Numbered from the stretch's first letter, positions 40,306 through 52,885 are shown. The stretch: 64,000 bases of DNA from Apostichopus japonicus (GCF_037975245.1 NC_092576.1:7417501-7481500); one strand, 5' to 3'. Notes: a model not told the origin generated them from the sequence alone. Numbers and translations are program-made.

Positions 40306-42254
40306 ACGGTAGCAAGGTGTGTGTATATTTTCTGGGATCGGTGGTGCTGTCTAATACTTCTGTTACACCTCATTCGTAACTAGGTCAGATTACCGGCATT
40401 TAGACGTTTCTTTTTGCCCGAGTCTTCACACCCTTTAAGTCTAACATATATTGCTAATATCATCATCAATTACTTTTTTTTCACTCACAAAATGTCTAAA
40501 AACGTTGAAAGCTAACAAAATACACATCATCAAACAAGTCTTCACCTGCAAAATGTGAAACCTTTAAAATATGTGTCAACTAAGTACAGGAACACAACAC
40601 AACAGAAAAGACATATTGCTTCATTCATCAAAATGCACATGCTGATGGTCTCCAAAAGTCATGGGCGGCGATCCGTACTTCCGAGTGGGGGGATCAGAGC
40701 CGTATATAGAGAGAGTTTGGCCAACCATGTAACCGATTTGGATTGGTCGAGAGGGAAAACGCCCACACAGGGTGGTAAAATAGGTCCACTTGAAAACTTT
40801 ATAGCAGACGACACGCATACTCACAGTGTATAGACTATCGTTTGTGTAAACGAAAAAAGTACGAAATTATGAAAGAAATGGTGCTGGGGATGCTGCAATC
40901 GGTCAGAACATGGATATTGTTGTTTGATAATCCAACTGACCATAAAAGAAGAGGAATTTTTTGGAAGTAGAAAGAACAAGATGGAGATCTAATGAAAAAA
41001 AGTCTGTGTAGCCTAGGCCCATACTAGCCATAGGCCCTAGTGTAATACGAGTAATGTACAAGCAATGCGAGAATTTTACGTTCAGACTGGTTTCTGTAAT
41101 TACATGCATGGCTATTCTCTCTCGTTTTATGATCCACAAATTCGATTTCATTATGCCAGCTCTCCTAATCATAGGCATGGCAGTTTCAGTCGCACATATA
41201 GTTATCCTAATTCCTAGTTATTGTATGCCTAGGCTATGCCTAGCCTAAAAAAGTATCACTTTTAGTTTAATGTAAAAGGGTGGGCTAGCCTCTAGGCATC
41301 ACGTAAAGCATTAATCCTTAGTTAAGCCCGAAGCATAAGTTAAGCCTGGGCTTAGTTAGACCTGGACCATTCCTTCTATTACTACAACTGTTATAGCACA
41401 TTACATAATATGGCACAGTATAAGGCCCAATTAAACTAGGTCTAAGGAAAACAAAGTAGCCTAGGCCTAAACTAGTTAGGCTAGGTCTATACTCATTGGC
41501 AACTTGTGGGCTGTGTACACATACAGGCCTAATTATATAGACCCTTTTTAGTATGCCATAAACAAGTGCCCAAATGGTTAAATGATCTTGGTTTGTGTTA
41601 ATTGTCAGCATTGGCCTAGCCTTTTTAGGCTAACATGAATTCAGCCTAATTTTTCCTTCTTCAAAAGTATAGCCTAGGCCTTGGTTTAATTTGGATGCAG
41701 TCAACTATCATTTATCAAAGTTGCATCAGTACCTCCTTATTCCCTTAATTGACACCCACATTGATGATTGAAGTTTAAAAAAATCTTTTTAAATTATCTT
41801 TAGACTCCCTGAATTTCAGGACTTTTTTTTACAAATCAAAGGTGACATGTGCTCTGAAGAAAAACTCCTAACATAAAAAGCCACAGTTAGCAGACTGTGA
41901 TAATGACAAACCTGGTGATTGACTACTAGACTGAAATCCAGTTCCTGCAACCACAGCAATAAAGTCTTTGTTTTAATCAATGCACTTGTGTGTTTGAAAC
42001 TTTCAAGTGGACACTCAATGGCAGTTGGTTAAGATATAAGGTTTTACCTTCATCATGGAGAGTTGAAGGGAATCTGCCTAATCATCTGAATAATGGACTC
42101 AAGGATAGCAACAAATCATGATTGGATAATGATTTTGAGCAAGTAAATATCTGGCAATTTGAAAGTTTGTATTATTTTTTTACATATTATTTAAGCTGTT
42201 TAGCTCAAACACAAGCAAATGATCAAGTGACAACAACCGATGCAGTATATTTAA

Positions 42255-42575
42255 AGGTATTGAAGACTTGCCCTAAACCGCATGCCGCGCTCTGAAAAAG
42301 TTTACTTTTGTCGCTACAAAATGCAGACAGTAATGAAACCTGATACCTTGTTATCTTTTATCTAGACCTGAGATGTCCACGTTGCTATGTGCACTGTGTT
42401 GTGGGTATTGACTGTGACTGTGACTGTACACTAATGTCTATTTACTGATGGTAGCAAGCTGTATGTGTATTTTCTGGGATCAATGGTGGTGTCTAACACT
42501 TCTATTACACCGCATTCGAAACTAGGTCAGATAACCGGCATGAGACGTTTCTTTGTGCGGGAGTCTCCACACCCT
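42255..42575 (-). mobile_element. TTAA-flanked element, second copy, inverted
   Basis: TTAA at 42251-42254 and 42576-42579. Its right half matches the left half of the copy at 54215 in reverse complement ('tattttctgggatcaatggt'). The two ends are AGGTATTGAAGACTTG and the complement of AGGGTGTGGAGACTCC. Confidence 0.8.
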
Positions 42576-42929
42576 TTAAGGAGAAGTATTTATATCCCAT
42601 TATTAGAGAAAGAATTATGTTTCAATTGGTAGCATGCAACTTAAAATTTTGCAAACATTAGATACAATCAAACAATAACAAGGTTCATTTACAAGGTAAT
42701 CTACTGCCCTTTATTTCACATTAGTCTGTCACATTAGAAGGTCACAGCTTTCAATAATTATACAAACAAATTCCCTTGATGGGTGCTTCGTTAGATTCCT
42801 GCAATTTTCAAGTTTATCAATGTAATAAGTTCTGAATGTGGCAATGTGGAGAAGCTTTGGGATAATCTGTGGATAAGACTGCCAGACTATCAACAAGATT
42901 CCACATCCATGCAACTCCAACTGCTTCCT

Positions 42930-43420
42930 TCACCTCCTTGCAGATGTACCACATGTCCAAAAAAAAGTCAGCATTGGTTAATGTAATTAAAATCTGGCTT
43001 CCTCCTGAGCTGGCAAATACACATGAATTGTCAAGTACAGAGGTCAGTGTGAAACCACTGAAAGATCTTCTCAGCTTTCAAGAAAACAAAGACTTGAAGC
43101 CAAATTGACAGAGGCCACACTGATACCATTCCACTCTCATAAGATGAAGGTATCACACACACTTCATTTTGCTTCTGCGATGCAGTGCCTGGTAGACTGT
43201 GAGGGTCCAATGGATGTTTTAACAACTGCCTGGTTTATAGAGCTCTGCAACAGATAATTCATCCTAATGTCTAGTCGTCATCCTGTCATGGCCTTGAGCA
43301 AGTTGAACCCACTTCAACACAAAGCAGCTATTGAATTCTTGTCTAGGTACTGTCAAATTCACATCACCATCATTGCTGGTTCCAGCTACGCTGACCATGA
43401 TAAAAGAGTACAATGAGGGT
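42930..43420 (+). pseudogene. P-element (THAP9-like) transposase fragment
   Basis: Frames read ADVPHMSKKKSALVNV, PLKDLLSFQENKDLK, TEATLIPFHSHKMKVSHTLH and SSRHPVMALSKLNPLQHKA, in that order, across stops and a frameshift. They correspond to the 'PH..K..RN', 'KLT..H......KM.V..A' and 'F...NS' blocks of P and THAP9 transposases. Catalytic acidic residues cannot be placed with confidence, and the copy is dead. Confidence 0.7.
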
Positions 43421-44874
43421 TTTTAATTCACCCAACAGAGCTTGCATTCCAGTACCTTTGGGCAGCTGAAAAGATATTCAGAAATTGTTATATATGAGTG
43501 TGTTTGTATGCATGCATATGTGTGATTTTCTTGCTTTACAGAACAGCTCCATTTTGATAAGCTATGTAACGTGGAAACCTGCCAATCATATGTTTGAAAT
43601 AGGACAGGCTGAAACGATTCTTAAATGAAAAGCTTAACGACTTCTTGCATTTTTATACATCACTGTTCGGGTAAGGCCAGTAAGGGCAGTATGAAGAATA
43701 AGTAACAATTAATAATTATCATTATGGCCATTTGCTGTCTGCATAATAACAAACTGAATGATGTCATCAGCCCTGTGCTCAGTTGACAACACTGACAAGA
43801 AGGCACACTATGTCAGTGTGATCCATGAAACCTTATTAAGGACATGACCGTATAGTATATATGTTAATGGAAAATACATAAGCTACAACATACACCAGTA
43901 TTCAGTTGTTGCAGGGTTTTTTTTTCTTGACAGACCCATTCAATCTGTTGCACCTACTATAGCCTAGTACTACATTCCTGAGAAATTAACACCACAATAT
44001 CAGTCTTAGGTTTGCCCACAGACTCCCAACTATTGCTAACTCCTACACTCAAGTATATAGTTTTCAAGTATATAGACATTCAAGTCCCCATTAAGGACCC
44101 TAAGGCTATATGAGAGGAATAAAACCGAGGACATCAAATGTCATACCCAATTACAATGCTTAATGTACTCATCCAAAGTATTCTTAAACCCATTCACACT
44201 ACTTGCAATTCAACCTTCTCAGGCAAACCATTCCATCCATTCACAACCCTTGTATAAGTTGTATTAGACTGAAGAGAAAAAGTTATGCCGAATATTAATC
44301 CTACTATGTAACTTCTGGAGTTTAATACAATGACCTCTGGTACAACTACTTTTTGGCAAACCTGAAAAGATCAGTGAAGCATAAATTGTCATTTTATGTG
44401 TAGGCCTACTTTATTTAATTGAAGGATCTATTAATGTAGGCCTGATGCTATAGTTGTGCGTCTGTAATCTAGCCTAGCCAGGACTGTGATGTGTGCTTTT
44501 CGTTTGTATGACTAAAGTAGGACTAGTAGTATGAGGCGTAAAATAAAACAAGTGTAATGACAGGTTTTCAGCTAGTTTTCTATGCATTTCAGGTGTGAAG
44601 ATAAACGTAAATGTCACTAACTAACGCATACTCTAATTCATTACCTGATATCCATTTTGTTCCTCGTATGCCTGTCAAAATCTGACATTCTGAGTCGCTT
44701 CGTTTGTTCGCAACGAGCACAGTGTGCAAAGCTGCTATATATTGTGTGTGGTGTTTTTCGTGTTTCGCGCAACTGGTAACGACAACTGGACCTATTTTGA
44801 TGCCCATGGTTTGCGTGTGACGTCACAAATCGCCAGTTGGCCAAACTCTCTCTATATACGGCTCTGGGGGGGAT

Positions 44875-47732
44875 CAGAGCCTTATATACAGAGAGTTGCG
44901 ACAACTCGGGTCCGGGAATTTTCGATCACGTGACCTCATGGCACCATTTTGGGGCCAACTAATTCTGGCGATCGACAACAACGTACGTTCGAGCAGTCAA
45001 CATCTGCGCTGCCATCACAGAATGCCTGGCTGTTCAGCGTGGGGCTGTTCGAATCGTCCCGAAAATGGGTCAAAGCTGTTCAGATTCCCAACAAACCCAG
45101 ATCGGAGGAAAACATAGGAGGCGAAAGTAAACAGGCTTCACTGGAAGGCGAACTCCAATCACAAACTTTGCGATGTGAGTACTTCACCTAGGCCTAGTAC
45201 AATGAACTAAGATTCGTAACACTAGGCCTAGCCTAGTCCATAACCAGGACTGTGGGTTACACCACGCAGTCCTTACAGCTATGTATGGTGCACTGTGCAG
45301 TGTAAATACACACATAGTTAACAACACAGAAAACAGAGCATAAATTTCAGGCATGAAAATGGTCTATTTTTAACAAGTTCTGATCAAGAAAGTTGCGATG
45401 TTGGGATGAGATCTGTTATAAGGTGCATAAAAATATCTCTGCAAAGTTTAGTGAGTATATTCCTTAAATTGAAGGCTCCAGCGTGGCAAGACAAATCGGG
45501 GATCTACGAAGCACAGTGTGCAATACAAAGCACCAAGGGCTAGCCTAGCCCCCTAATGAAAACTGCTTGGCTCCATTGAGTCATGAGCTTGTTTGGATTA
45601 TTATTTATGAAAATTTGGGTGGCGATCTGGCAGACCGTTGAAATGATTAATCATTCTGCTTTGCACTTGATTATTTGAATTGAACTGGTCCAGAACTCCA
45701 CTATCTTCTATGAAATAATATTGAAAAATTAGGTTACTAAAATATCACTGTAGGCTAGGTAAAAATATTTCCTAGAACATTGTGTCCTGTTAGAGGATAG
45801 CAGGTAAAAATAACAGAGTCAACTGGAAACCATAGGCCTAATTAGGCTCAGGAATCATGTTTGTCCATGTCATACATAGGTACGGTATACAGATCCTAAT
45901 TCATATTCTTACAACCGGGCAGTTCCAAGCAAAAGAGGACATAACCCAGGAAATTCAATTTGACTGAGACTAGGCCTAGCATTTTACCGTGGTTGGCGGG
46001 CAACTCCCCCCCCCCCCGGCATTCCCCCCTCAAAAAACGACTCTAATTTTCGACTTCTGACAACATATTTATGCTTCTGTTGGGGGGGGGGGTGGGTTGT
46101 CCGGGGGTGTTGTCTGGTCACGATTACCTTATCCATTAATAATAGAAGCCCATGCCTAGTAATAGAGGCACAATTGGTATTTTGAAGAATTTCTGACTTT
46201 TTGGATCCTATAGTATATAGATGCAGCTTTTTCAAGTTATTAGACATAAAATTCGTAGATAAAAGCCTGACTCTCATACAAAAATAGTCTGAAGTAGATC
46301 TTTTCAAATTCCAGCAGCAGCTTAGTTCTCATAACGCTGAAATATCCTACTCACATACACCATATGTTTGCGATGTGAGTTCCAGATTAGTGTAAATTCC
46401 TAACAGCACCCAGTTTGGGTCATATTATGGTGGTAAAGTCCTGTCAGCTGTAATTTATTATTCGTATTTCATACATTTGAAATAAAATTAGGTCATACCC
46501 ACATTGTGACAGTGGCTGAGTGAGAAATATTCAGCCTAGGCTTCTGTGATGAAGCCTTATGAACCTTCTTCCAACTGCCACGGTATAACACTTATAGAAC
46601 TGCCCACCCCACCCCTCTTTTTCAAAACCAAGGTCAGAAGAGTAACTGCAGCAAATTTCATCTTCTATGACGTCTGTCACTGAGAATTTATTCTGACCGA
46701 CCTGGCTGGTGGGTAGAGGCAACCCCCCTCCCCCCATGCCTGCCTAAATGTCATACTGTTCTGGGAGTGTTCCAATCTAAATGTACAGTATTCATAGCTA
46801 TTTTGGGTAATGTGCAACTAAAAATACCCCCCCCCCCCTCCACACTAGAACTACAGGTTAGTTTCCTGGTATATATATTAAAGTTGCGGGGCCTATCACT
46901 GAATAAAATTCAGCATCAATATTTCCCTCCTACAGGCCCCCATCTGACTGATGCCAGCGTACTCCAGGAACCGACCACGTTCTCTGAACCTGGAGGAGAG
47001 GGAGGGATTCATTCATTTTTTTCCCGACGTGGCTGTTTATATCCGACCGACGAGACCAATTGTGATACCCCGAAACAATCCCCCTCCCCTGCCCCACATG
47101 TCACCTTTAACCCTGCGCTCTCAATTTTGTGGGACTGGAACACAGACAAAATGTGATTGGTCCATTTAGTTACCATAGCAACCAATTTTCAAAGACCTAG
47201 CTTCATGATTCTGTGCACCATGTCAGTACCAGTCACATGTCCAAATATCAACTTCATCAGCCATTGCTAGCTCAAGTTACAGTTAATCCCAATTTTGACC
47301 AATCACAGGCTTTGTTTGGTTACCATGGCAACAATGGAAGAATGTACATTATTCCGCAACTGTGCAATATGTGTTACAATATGATATATAACCAGTCATA
47401 ATACAATTTTACCGTACCAGAATATCAACTGTTGAATTTGGACTTCCAAATGTGCCAACCTCATCCCCTTGAACTTGAGCGCAGCCAATCCCTCCCCCCC
47501 CCCTCCCGTTCGACACTCGACGCCCTACTTACACAGCCTAGGCGCATAAAAGCACCACAACATGAGCAGGCCAAAAATAAAACCCAGAATCCCGCTCACA
47601 CTTCTACAATGCCATCGAAAAATTCCCCTATCCACCTGAATGCCCATTCCCACACATACTGTATGTTGCCCATTTGGCCCCAAAATGGCGCCCAAATTTC
47701 AGTTGTCGCAACTCTCTGTATATAAGGCTCTG
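44875..47732 (+). mobile_element. P-superfamily element B with THAP exon
   Basis: Inverted ends begin CAGAGCCTTATATACAGAGA and mirror at 47732. GGGGGGAT lies at 44867-44874 and again at 47733-47740. Its ends are similar but not identical to element A, so this is a related subfamily. The left side contains the THAP exon (45022-45174). The right two-thirds has G/C homopolymers and no recognisable transposase body. Confidence 0.85.
45022..45174 (+). pseudogene. THAP zinc-finger first exon of a P-type transposase, nonsense mutation
   Basis: Starts MPGCSAWGCSN, with the first two zinc-binding cysteines spaced C-x4-C, then GSKLFRFPTNPDRRKT, the THAP 'F.FP..P..R..W' block. The expected Trp codon TGG is TAG at 45115-45117. 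The frame continues EAKVNRLHWKANS and HKLCD up to a good donor, CGAT|gtgagt at 45175. LCD supplies the third cysteine; the final His would come from the next exon. THAP domains bind the element's own DNA in P transposases. Confidence 0.75.
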
Positions 47733-48159
47733 GGGGGGATATGAGCGTAGCGCCACCATAGGTTGGCGCGAAGCGTACACGAAAATTTGGGATTTACAAA
47801 CCCTCTAGATGGCCGGAAACGGCACTTCCCGAGGTTTCCAAGCGGCATATACCCAAATTTAAAATAGGGATATCATGTCCGAAATATCTCATAACCAGAA
47901 TCCAAAATACTTTCTTTAATTTCGGGTGTTATTTTGGGGAAATTGCGGCTGTCAATCTTGCTTCAGGCGCTACGTTAGAATGTTCGAGAGCTCTTTTATA
48001 TTACTCGATGAAGAAAATAGCCTCATGCAGGCTATTATAGGCCTATACACATGCAATACACAATTACACATAGTTACATTCCGTTTGCTTTTTAGCTAGG
48101 GAAAACCTGATGAGTTGAACTTAGGGAATAACGCGACGACCTAGCAAATGTAGGCCAAC

Positions 48160-48245
48160 TTGGTCGGGCAGTACGATGGTAGAGTGCTCGCATGCGGTGA
48201 CAATTGGAGGTCCCTGGTTCACAATTCGGTATCAACATCTGATAC
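48160..48245 (+). mobile_element. tRNA-like SINE head
   Basis: Reads 'gatggtagagtgctcgcatg' (A box region) and 'ctggttcacaattc' (B box), tRNA-like spacing. Decayed, within the outer element. Confidence 0.55.
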
Positions 48246-49049
48246 CAAAACTTCCCTCCACTCCTTTCTCTATGAAAACTAATAAATTAATATAGGAGAG
48301 GCTAAGTCTCCATCCCCAAGTTCCGTTGCCATTTGCCAGGAGAGGAAAGTATTTGCAATCTCTGCAAGTGGACAGCTGTACTCATGTTGGTGGGATGGGG
48401 ACATTAAATGACAGTCCTGGAAGTAGGATTTTGACCCGCCTGCCTGAAAACATCTCACTTTGCGCCTGGGGGTCTATAGCGTTCAGAGGTTGAACCTGCC
48501 CATTAAAAATATCTGTGTAATGTGTCTTAGGTGCATAGTAATGCTATGTTAGGTATTCACTACGACTATTCACTGACAACAGCATACGTTTGGGAATAAT
48601 TATTTCTGCATTACAGCTACATTTCAGATTGCCAGACAAAATACCATATTATAAGTTTTAGGCGTTAGTTCGAGGGTACATGTACGTGTGTAGGCCTACT
48701 ATAGGGACTATATGAATACTATGAGGGTGCATATATGTACTATATCAATACCGTGGGCGCAATAATACCTTTTGTTGTTATAGGGCCAATGAAGCCTACA
48801 GTAACTATTCTTGCTTTATAAAGACGCTTTATTTGAAAAGATCGCACTGCGTTTATGCAGGTAGGCGAGAAATGAAGCTAAAGAAGAGCCGTACATTCAC
48901 GATGATGCATAAATGTAGGCATGAAAATATTCTTATCCCTGGCATTTGGTGGGGGGATATGGTGTAGTACATCCCCTCCACCCATTTTCATGGGGTGATA
49001 TATCCCCCACCCCCCCCCCCCCCCAAGGATCGCCGCCCATGCCAAAAGC

Positions 49050-50749
49050 TAAAGTAATGAGTTATTCGCATTATAGAGAGCAATGAAAATCTGTTCACAA
49101 TACTTGATTCCACTACACAAACTTTTGCTGGTGTGTATGGCAAATAGTAATTACTCCAAACTAATTATAACTAGAGAAACAAACATATCATCCCCTCAAA
49201 AGCCTGGTAAAATTGTTGCTCCTTGAAGTAGTACGGCAAACAGCGTAGGGACAGCAGTTCATTTTGGATTAGCATCGGGTTCTTGCAAAGGAAAAAAAAT
49301 CATTCATTGAATTAAAATTTCAAAGTCAGTAGTGCCATGTATGTTTAGGCAAATTTTAGACTCCATGTTTGGTCTATATTTTATCAGACTTAAAAGGAAT
49401 ATATTTTGAAAACTGTTTATTGTGTTGCTAACTAACAGGGGACAGAAACGCTACGGTTAGTTGCATTGGTAACGTCGGTATAATGCGCTATAGAAATAAG
49501 TATTGTTAATATTATTATTATTATTATTTAATAAAAATACTTTGTGTTCATTGAGCACAATAGATGCAAGAATGTTTGCAGACAATCATGTCAAGGTACT
49601 TTTAGCCTTGCAATCAAAGCACAGGGAATATTGGAAACGCATCATTGACTACTTTCAGCATGGAAATCTTTGTAACGGGAGTGTTGTTAACCTTGTACTT
49701 TGCGGTTGATTGTTATGAATTATTTGTTCTCAAAAAAATGCAATCATCTGCACAAAGAATTGGAAAAAATTTGGTGCTTTTGAGGGTTTTTTTGGAAAAG
49801 AAAGAAAGATATTCATTCCAAAAATTGTTTTTTTAAAATTCCAACAAAAAAGGTTATTGGAAACCAGCTCAAACCCCAAAGCCTGCTTCGTCATTGTATA
49901 CTGGTTTACAAAATTTACACTTTGATACTGAGGGATTATATCTACGAAGTTGTGCAAAGAGATAAATATTTTATCAACACCCTGATTTAATGTTGCAGGT
50001 AAAACGGCACGTCTATTAACTGTTTATCAAAACTTGACTAGCTTCCAAAATTCCAAATTCTTATACACATGTGAACTCCTACTTTTATTTCTGGCATCAT
50101 CATCTGTTTTTAACAATCTGTTAAAATTGTTGTGCAACATTGTTGTTGTGATTAGTTGTATCTACATAGTAAGTTACTTAACATGATTTAAAAAACAAAA
50201 TACACACCTATACTGTAGTATATTGATAAAGTTTGTATATTCTGATGTGGTCTTCCCAGGGTTCTTCGAAACCATCCGTTGGTCTGTCCGCTGACCTTAT
50301 GACCTACATATCATTTATCATATTGTATACACACCAGTATGTATCAACTCAGATCCAGTTCGGCATTTACTCGTTTAGAATAAAGACGTATATATATATA
50401 TATATAAGCCCGTTCTCATGTGGTTTGTTTTGCGTGTTCGTTTGGTTAATTAAAAGAGTTCAAGGATTAGTTCAGGTGTCACAAATGTTTATCTTATATG
50501 AAAGCGGACAATAAAAGAAATCCAATAGTGAAGAAATTATTCAAATATCTTTTTCCGTTTAGGAGATATTCAAGTTTAAAGTTCTATCTGATTGTGTAGA
50601 AACTGCTGAAATCAGACTAGCTGTGACGTCATATCCTCAAATTTTCTTCTGTAGCGGGAAGGAATTTGAATAATTCAGGATGTTCTTGATTGTTATAGAT
50701 TGGTTTCTTGTGGTATCTTAACTATTTAAACTGCATAATTTTTTTTACA
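49050..50749. other. Intergenic, no gene seen
   Basis: Contains a TTA microsatellite near 49509-49530 after 'gcgctatagaaataagtatt', a common short-element 3' end, and a small TA array near 50389. No exon found. Confidence 0.55.
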
Positions 50750-52060
50750 TGTGGTGGGCCCTTTGCAGAAGAAAATTTGTATTGTATTGGCATTTCTTTA
50801 CTCTGTGGAAAGTACCTTTGCATTTAATATTGGTTTTTGTGTGGTACCAACTATGATTGATCATGGCCCATTTGGGGGCCCTTTTTTAGTGTGTCTGTTA
50901 GCTCGTTTGTAGCAGAAAATTTGTCTGGCATGATGATTTCCATAGTCTGTAAGATCAACCCGAACATTCCAAACCGGTTTTGAGTGGTACCTTGCATATT
51001 TAATCTGGGTCAATGCTACGATAATGGGCATTTTGGGCCATATTTGGGGGCGTCTGGCGGGCCCTTAGCAGTAGAAAATTTGTCTGGCATAGGTCATTCA
51101 GTACTTTGTGGCATTCATGCATTAAGTTGACATTGGTTTCAAGTGGTACCTCGTTCGTTTGATCAAATGCATTTTTATGGGCCCTTTTGGGGCGTCTGGC
51201 GGGCCCTTTGTAGCAGAAAATTTGTTTGGCATGATGATTTCCATAGTCTGTAAGATCAACCCGAACATTCCAAACCGATTTTGAGTGGTAACTTGCATAT
51301 TTAATCTGGGTCGATGCTACGCTAATGGGCATTTGGGCCATATTTGGGGGCGTCTGGCGGGCCCTTAGCAGCAGAAAATTTGTCTGGCATAGGCCATTCA
51401 GTACTTTGTGGCATTCATGCATTAAGTTGACAATGGTTTCAAGTGGTACCTCGTTCGTTTGATCAAATGCATTTTTATGGGCCCTTTTGGGGCGTCTGGC
51501 GGGCCCTTTGTAGCAGAAAATTTGTCTGGCATGATGATTTCCATAGTCTGTAAGATCAACCCGAACATTCCAAACCGGTTTTGAGTGGTACCTTGCATAT
51601 TTAATCTGGGTCAATGCTACGCTAATGAGCATTTGGGCCATATTTGGGGGCGTCTGGCGGGCCCTTAGCAGCAGAAAATTTGTCTGGCATAGGCCATTCA
51701 GTACTTTGTGGCATTCATGCATTAAGTTGACATTGGTTTCAAGTGGTACCTCGTTCGTTTGATCAGATGCATTTTTTTAGGGGCCCTTCTTGGACGTCTG
51801 GCGGGCCCTTTGCAGCAGAAAATTTGTCTGGCATGGGCCATTCAGTACTATGTGGCATTCATGCATTAAGTTGACATTGGTTTCAAGTGGTACCTCGTTC
51901 GTTTGATCAGATGCATTTTTGGGCCCCCTTTAACCGGCCCCAGGGGCCACATGCAGCAGAGCGACCACGGCAGACATCCACTTTTGGATATACTGGGTTT
52001 TTCCACAAATGTTCCAATACTCAGATATTGGTACCTCGTTCGTTTGATCAAAGTGCACTG
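50750..52060. repeat. Satellite of two alternating about 150-bp monomers (300-bp dimer)
   Basis: 'ggcgggccctt' followed by 'agcagaaaatttgtctggca' recurs near 51057, 51201, 51357, 51501, 51657 and 51801, with diverged copies near 50754 and 50897. The spacing alternates about 144 and 156. One monomer continues 'tgatgatttccatagtctgt', the other 'ccattcagtactttgtggca'. The central dimers are near-identical and the edge units are diverged. The open frame across it on the minus strand is a by-product of the 300-bp period. Confidence 0.95.
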
Positions 52061-52573
52061 GGCTGCCGGTCTATCACAGTTAGTCTTTCTACACCAGTCA
52101 TTTGCAAAGAAATTTTGAAATCTTCAAAGTGTGATGTCTCCTTAACAGAGAATGCTATCATGGGAGTTTCTTCACTATTCTGTTTGTCTTTTTAAGCTCT
52201 TTCATACAAGCTAGACATGTCAGACACCTGAACCAATCCTTTAAATCAGTGGATACGTCATATACAGTTACAGATAATCAATGAATCATATGTAGGGATG
52301 TGTCTGTTGTACTGTAAAGCTTTACACTATTGATTGCCTTACACAACAAACAATAACAGCACCACTGAACTGAACGAAGTGCCAACAAACGCGTATTTTA
52401 ATGTAGATCCCACCCCTATACCCACAAAGAAATGTTTAATACACACGTTTCTAGTACTCGAGTTCATTTTTGTGTTTTTGAAACCAATTCCAATTTTGGT
52501 AAATCATGTCATATCTGTCTTTATATGGTGACTTTGAAGCATATGACGCAATTAAGCAAAAACTAAATAGTAT

Positions 52574-52885
52574 ATGTACATGCTGCTAGTTTCACCAAAG
52601 AAACGTAGTAGACTTCATGTTATCCAGTTAATTTGGCTTTGCAAATCCCGTTTTCTTAAAAAGTATGGATTTAAAAGACTTGGTGAACAGTTGTTACAAG
52701 ATCTAGGTATCTTAGAGAAAGAGTGCATGTCTATCATTAGGAATAATGTTCCATATCACTTCAAGGGAAGTGTGTCAGTGATAGTTGCAGATCTTGGCAG
52801 ACATTCAATTGGTGGATTTATAGAGTCGTTCACTTCAACCAGGATATGTGTAGATTTTGCATGTGCTCTCATACAAGGGTCTTAA
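52574..52885 (+). pseudogene. Fragment of a repeat-borne metazoan protein family (name unknown)
   Basis: Reads SPKKRSRLHVIQLIWLCKS, KKYGFKRLGEQLLQDLGILE and IVADLGRHSIGGFIESFTST in order. I recall the same block order (RS.L..IQL..LCK, ..PLL.DL..LE..GI, ADNLG.HS.GGF.ESF....CRFC) from many uncharacterised, high-copy proteins of fish, corals and echinoderms. After FTSTRIC a two-base insertion breaks the expected RFC. Upstream and downstream parts are missing. It is most likely a transposon-encoded relic. Confidence 0.5.

Larger units (their letters stand above)
39211..40434. mobile_element. TTAA-flanked fold-back element interrupted by a hAT-like insertion
   Basis: TTAA at 39207-39210 and 40435-40438 brackets ends reading AGGGTGTGAAGACTCG and its complement. 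The left half (39211-39398) contains its own hairpin about 39345-39398, and the right half mirrors the left, so the element is a near-complete palindrome. Copies without the mirror arrangement lie at 42255-42575 and 54215-54576. TTAA target use suggests the piggyBac or Kolobok type, and no transposase is present. Confidence 0.8.
40695..44866 (+). mobile_element. P-superfamily element A with decayed transposase
   Basis: Inverted ends of about 31 bp start CAGAGCCGTATATAGAGAGA (left) and mirror exactly at the right end. It is bounded by GGGGGGAT at 40687-40694 and 44867-44874. An 8-bp duplication, ends near 31 bp and a THAP9/P-type transposase fragment inside (42930-43420) together identify the P superfamily. 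A TTAA-flanked element has inserted within it at 42255-42575. Confidence 0.85.
40660..49041. mobile_element. Outer host transposon split by two P-type elements
   Basis: The left end is CATGGGCGGCGATCC (40660) and the right end is its complement ending at 49041. Flanks are ccaaaagt (40652-40659) and ccaaaagc (49042-49049), an 8-bp duplication with one mismatch. Only 35 bases of its left end precede the nested insertions. The remainder is 47741-49041, which starts with the 'gtagcgccaccataggttgg' subterminal motif. No coding sequence of its own is seen. Confidence 0.7.

Noticed and set aside
51000-51722. 240-residue minus-strand open frame with a repeated peptide
   Set aside because: It is created by the 300-bp satellite period, a multiple of three; no start context, domains or splice evidence.
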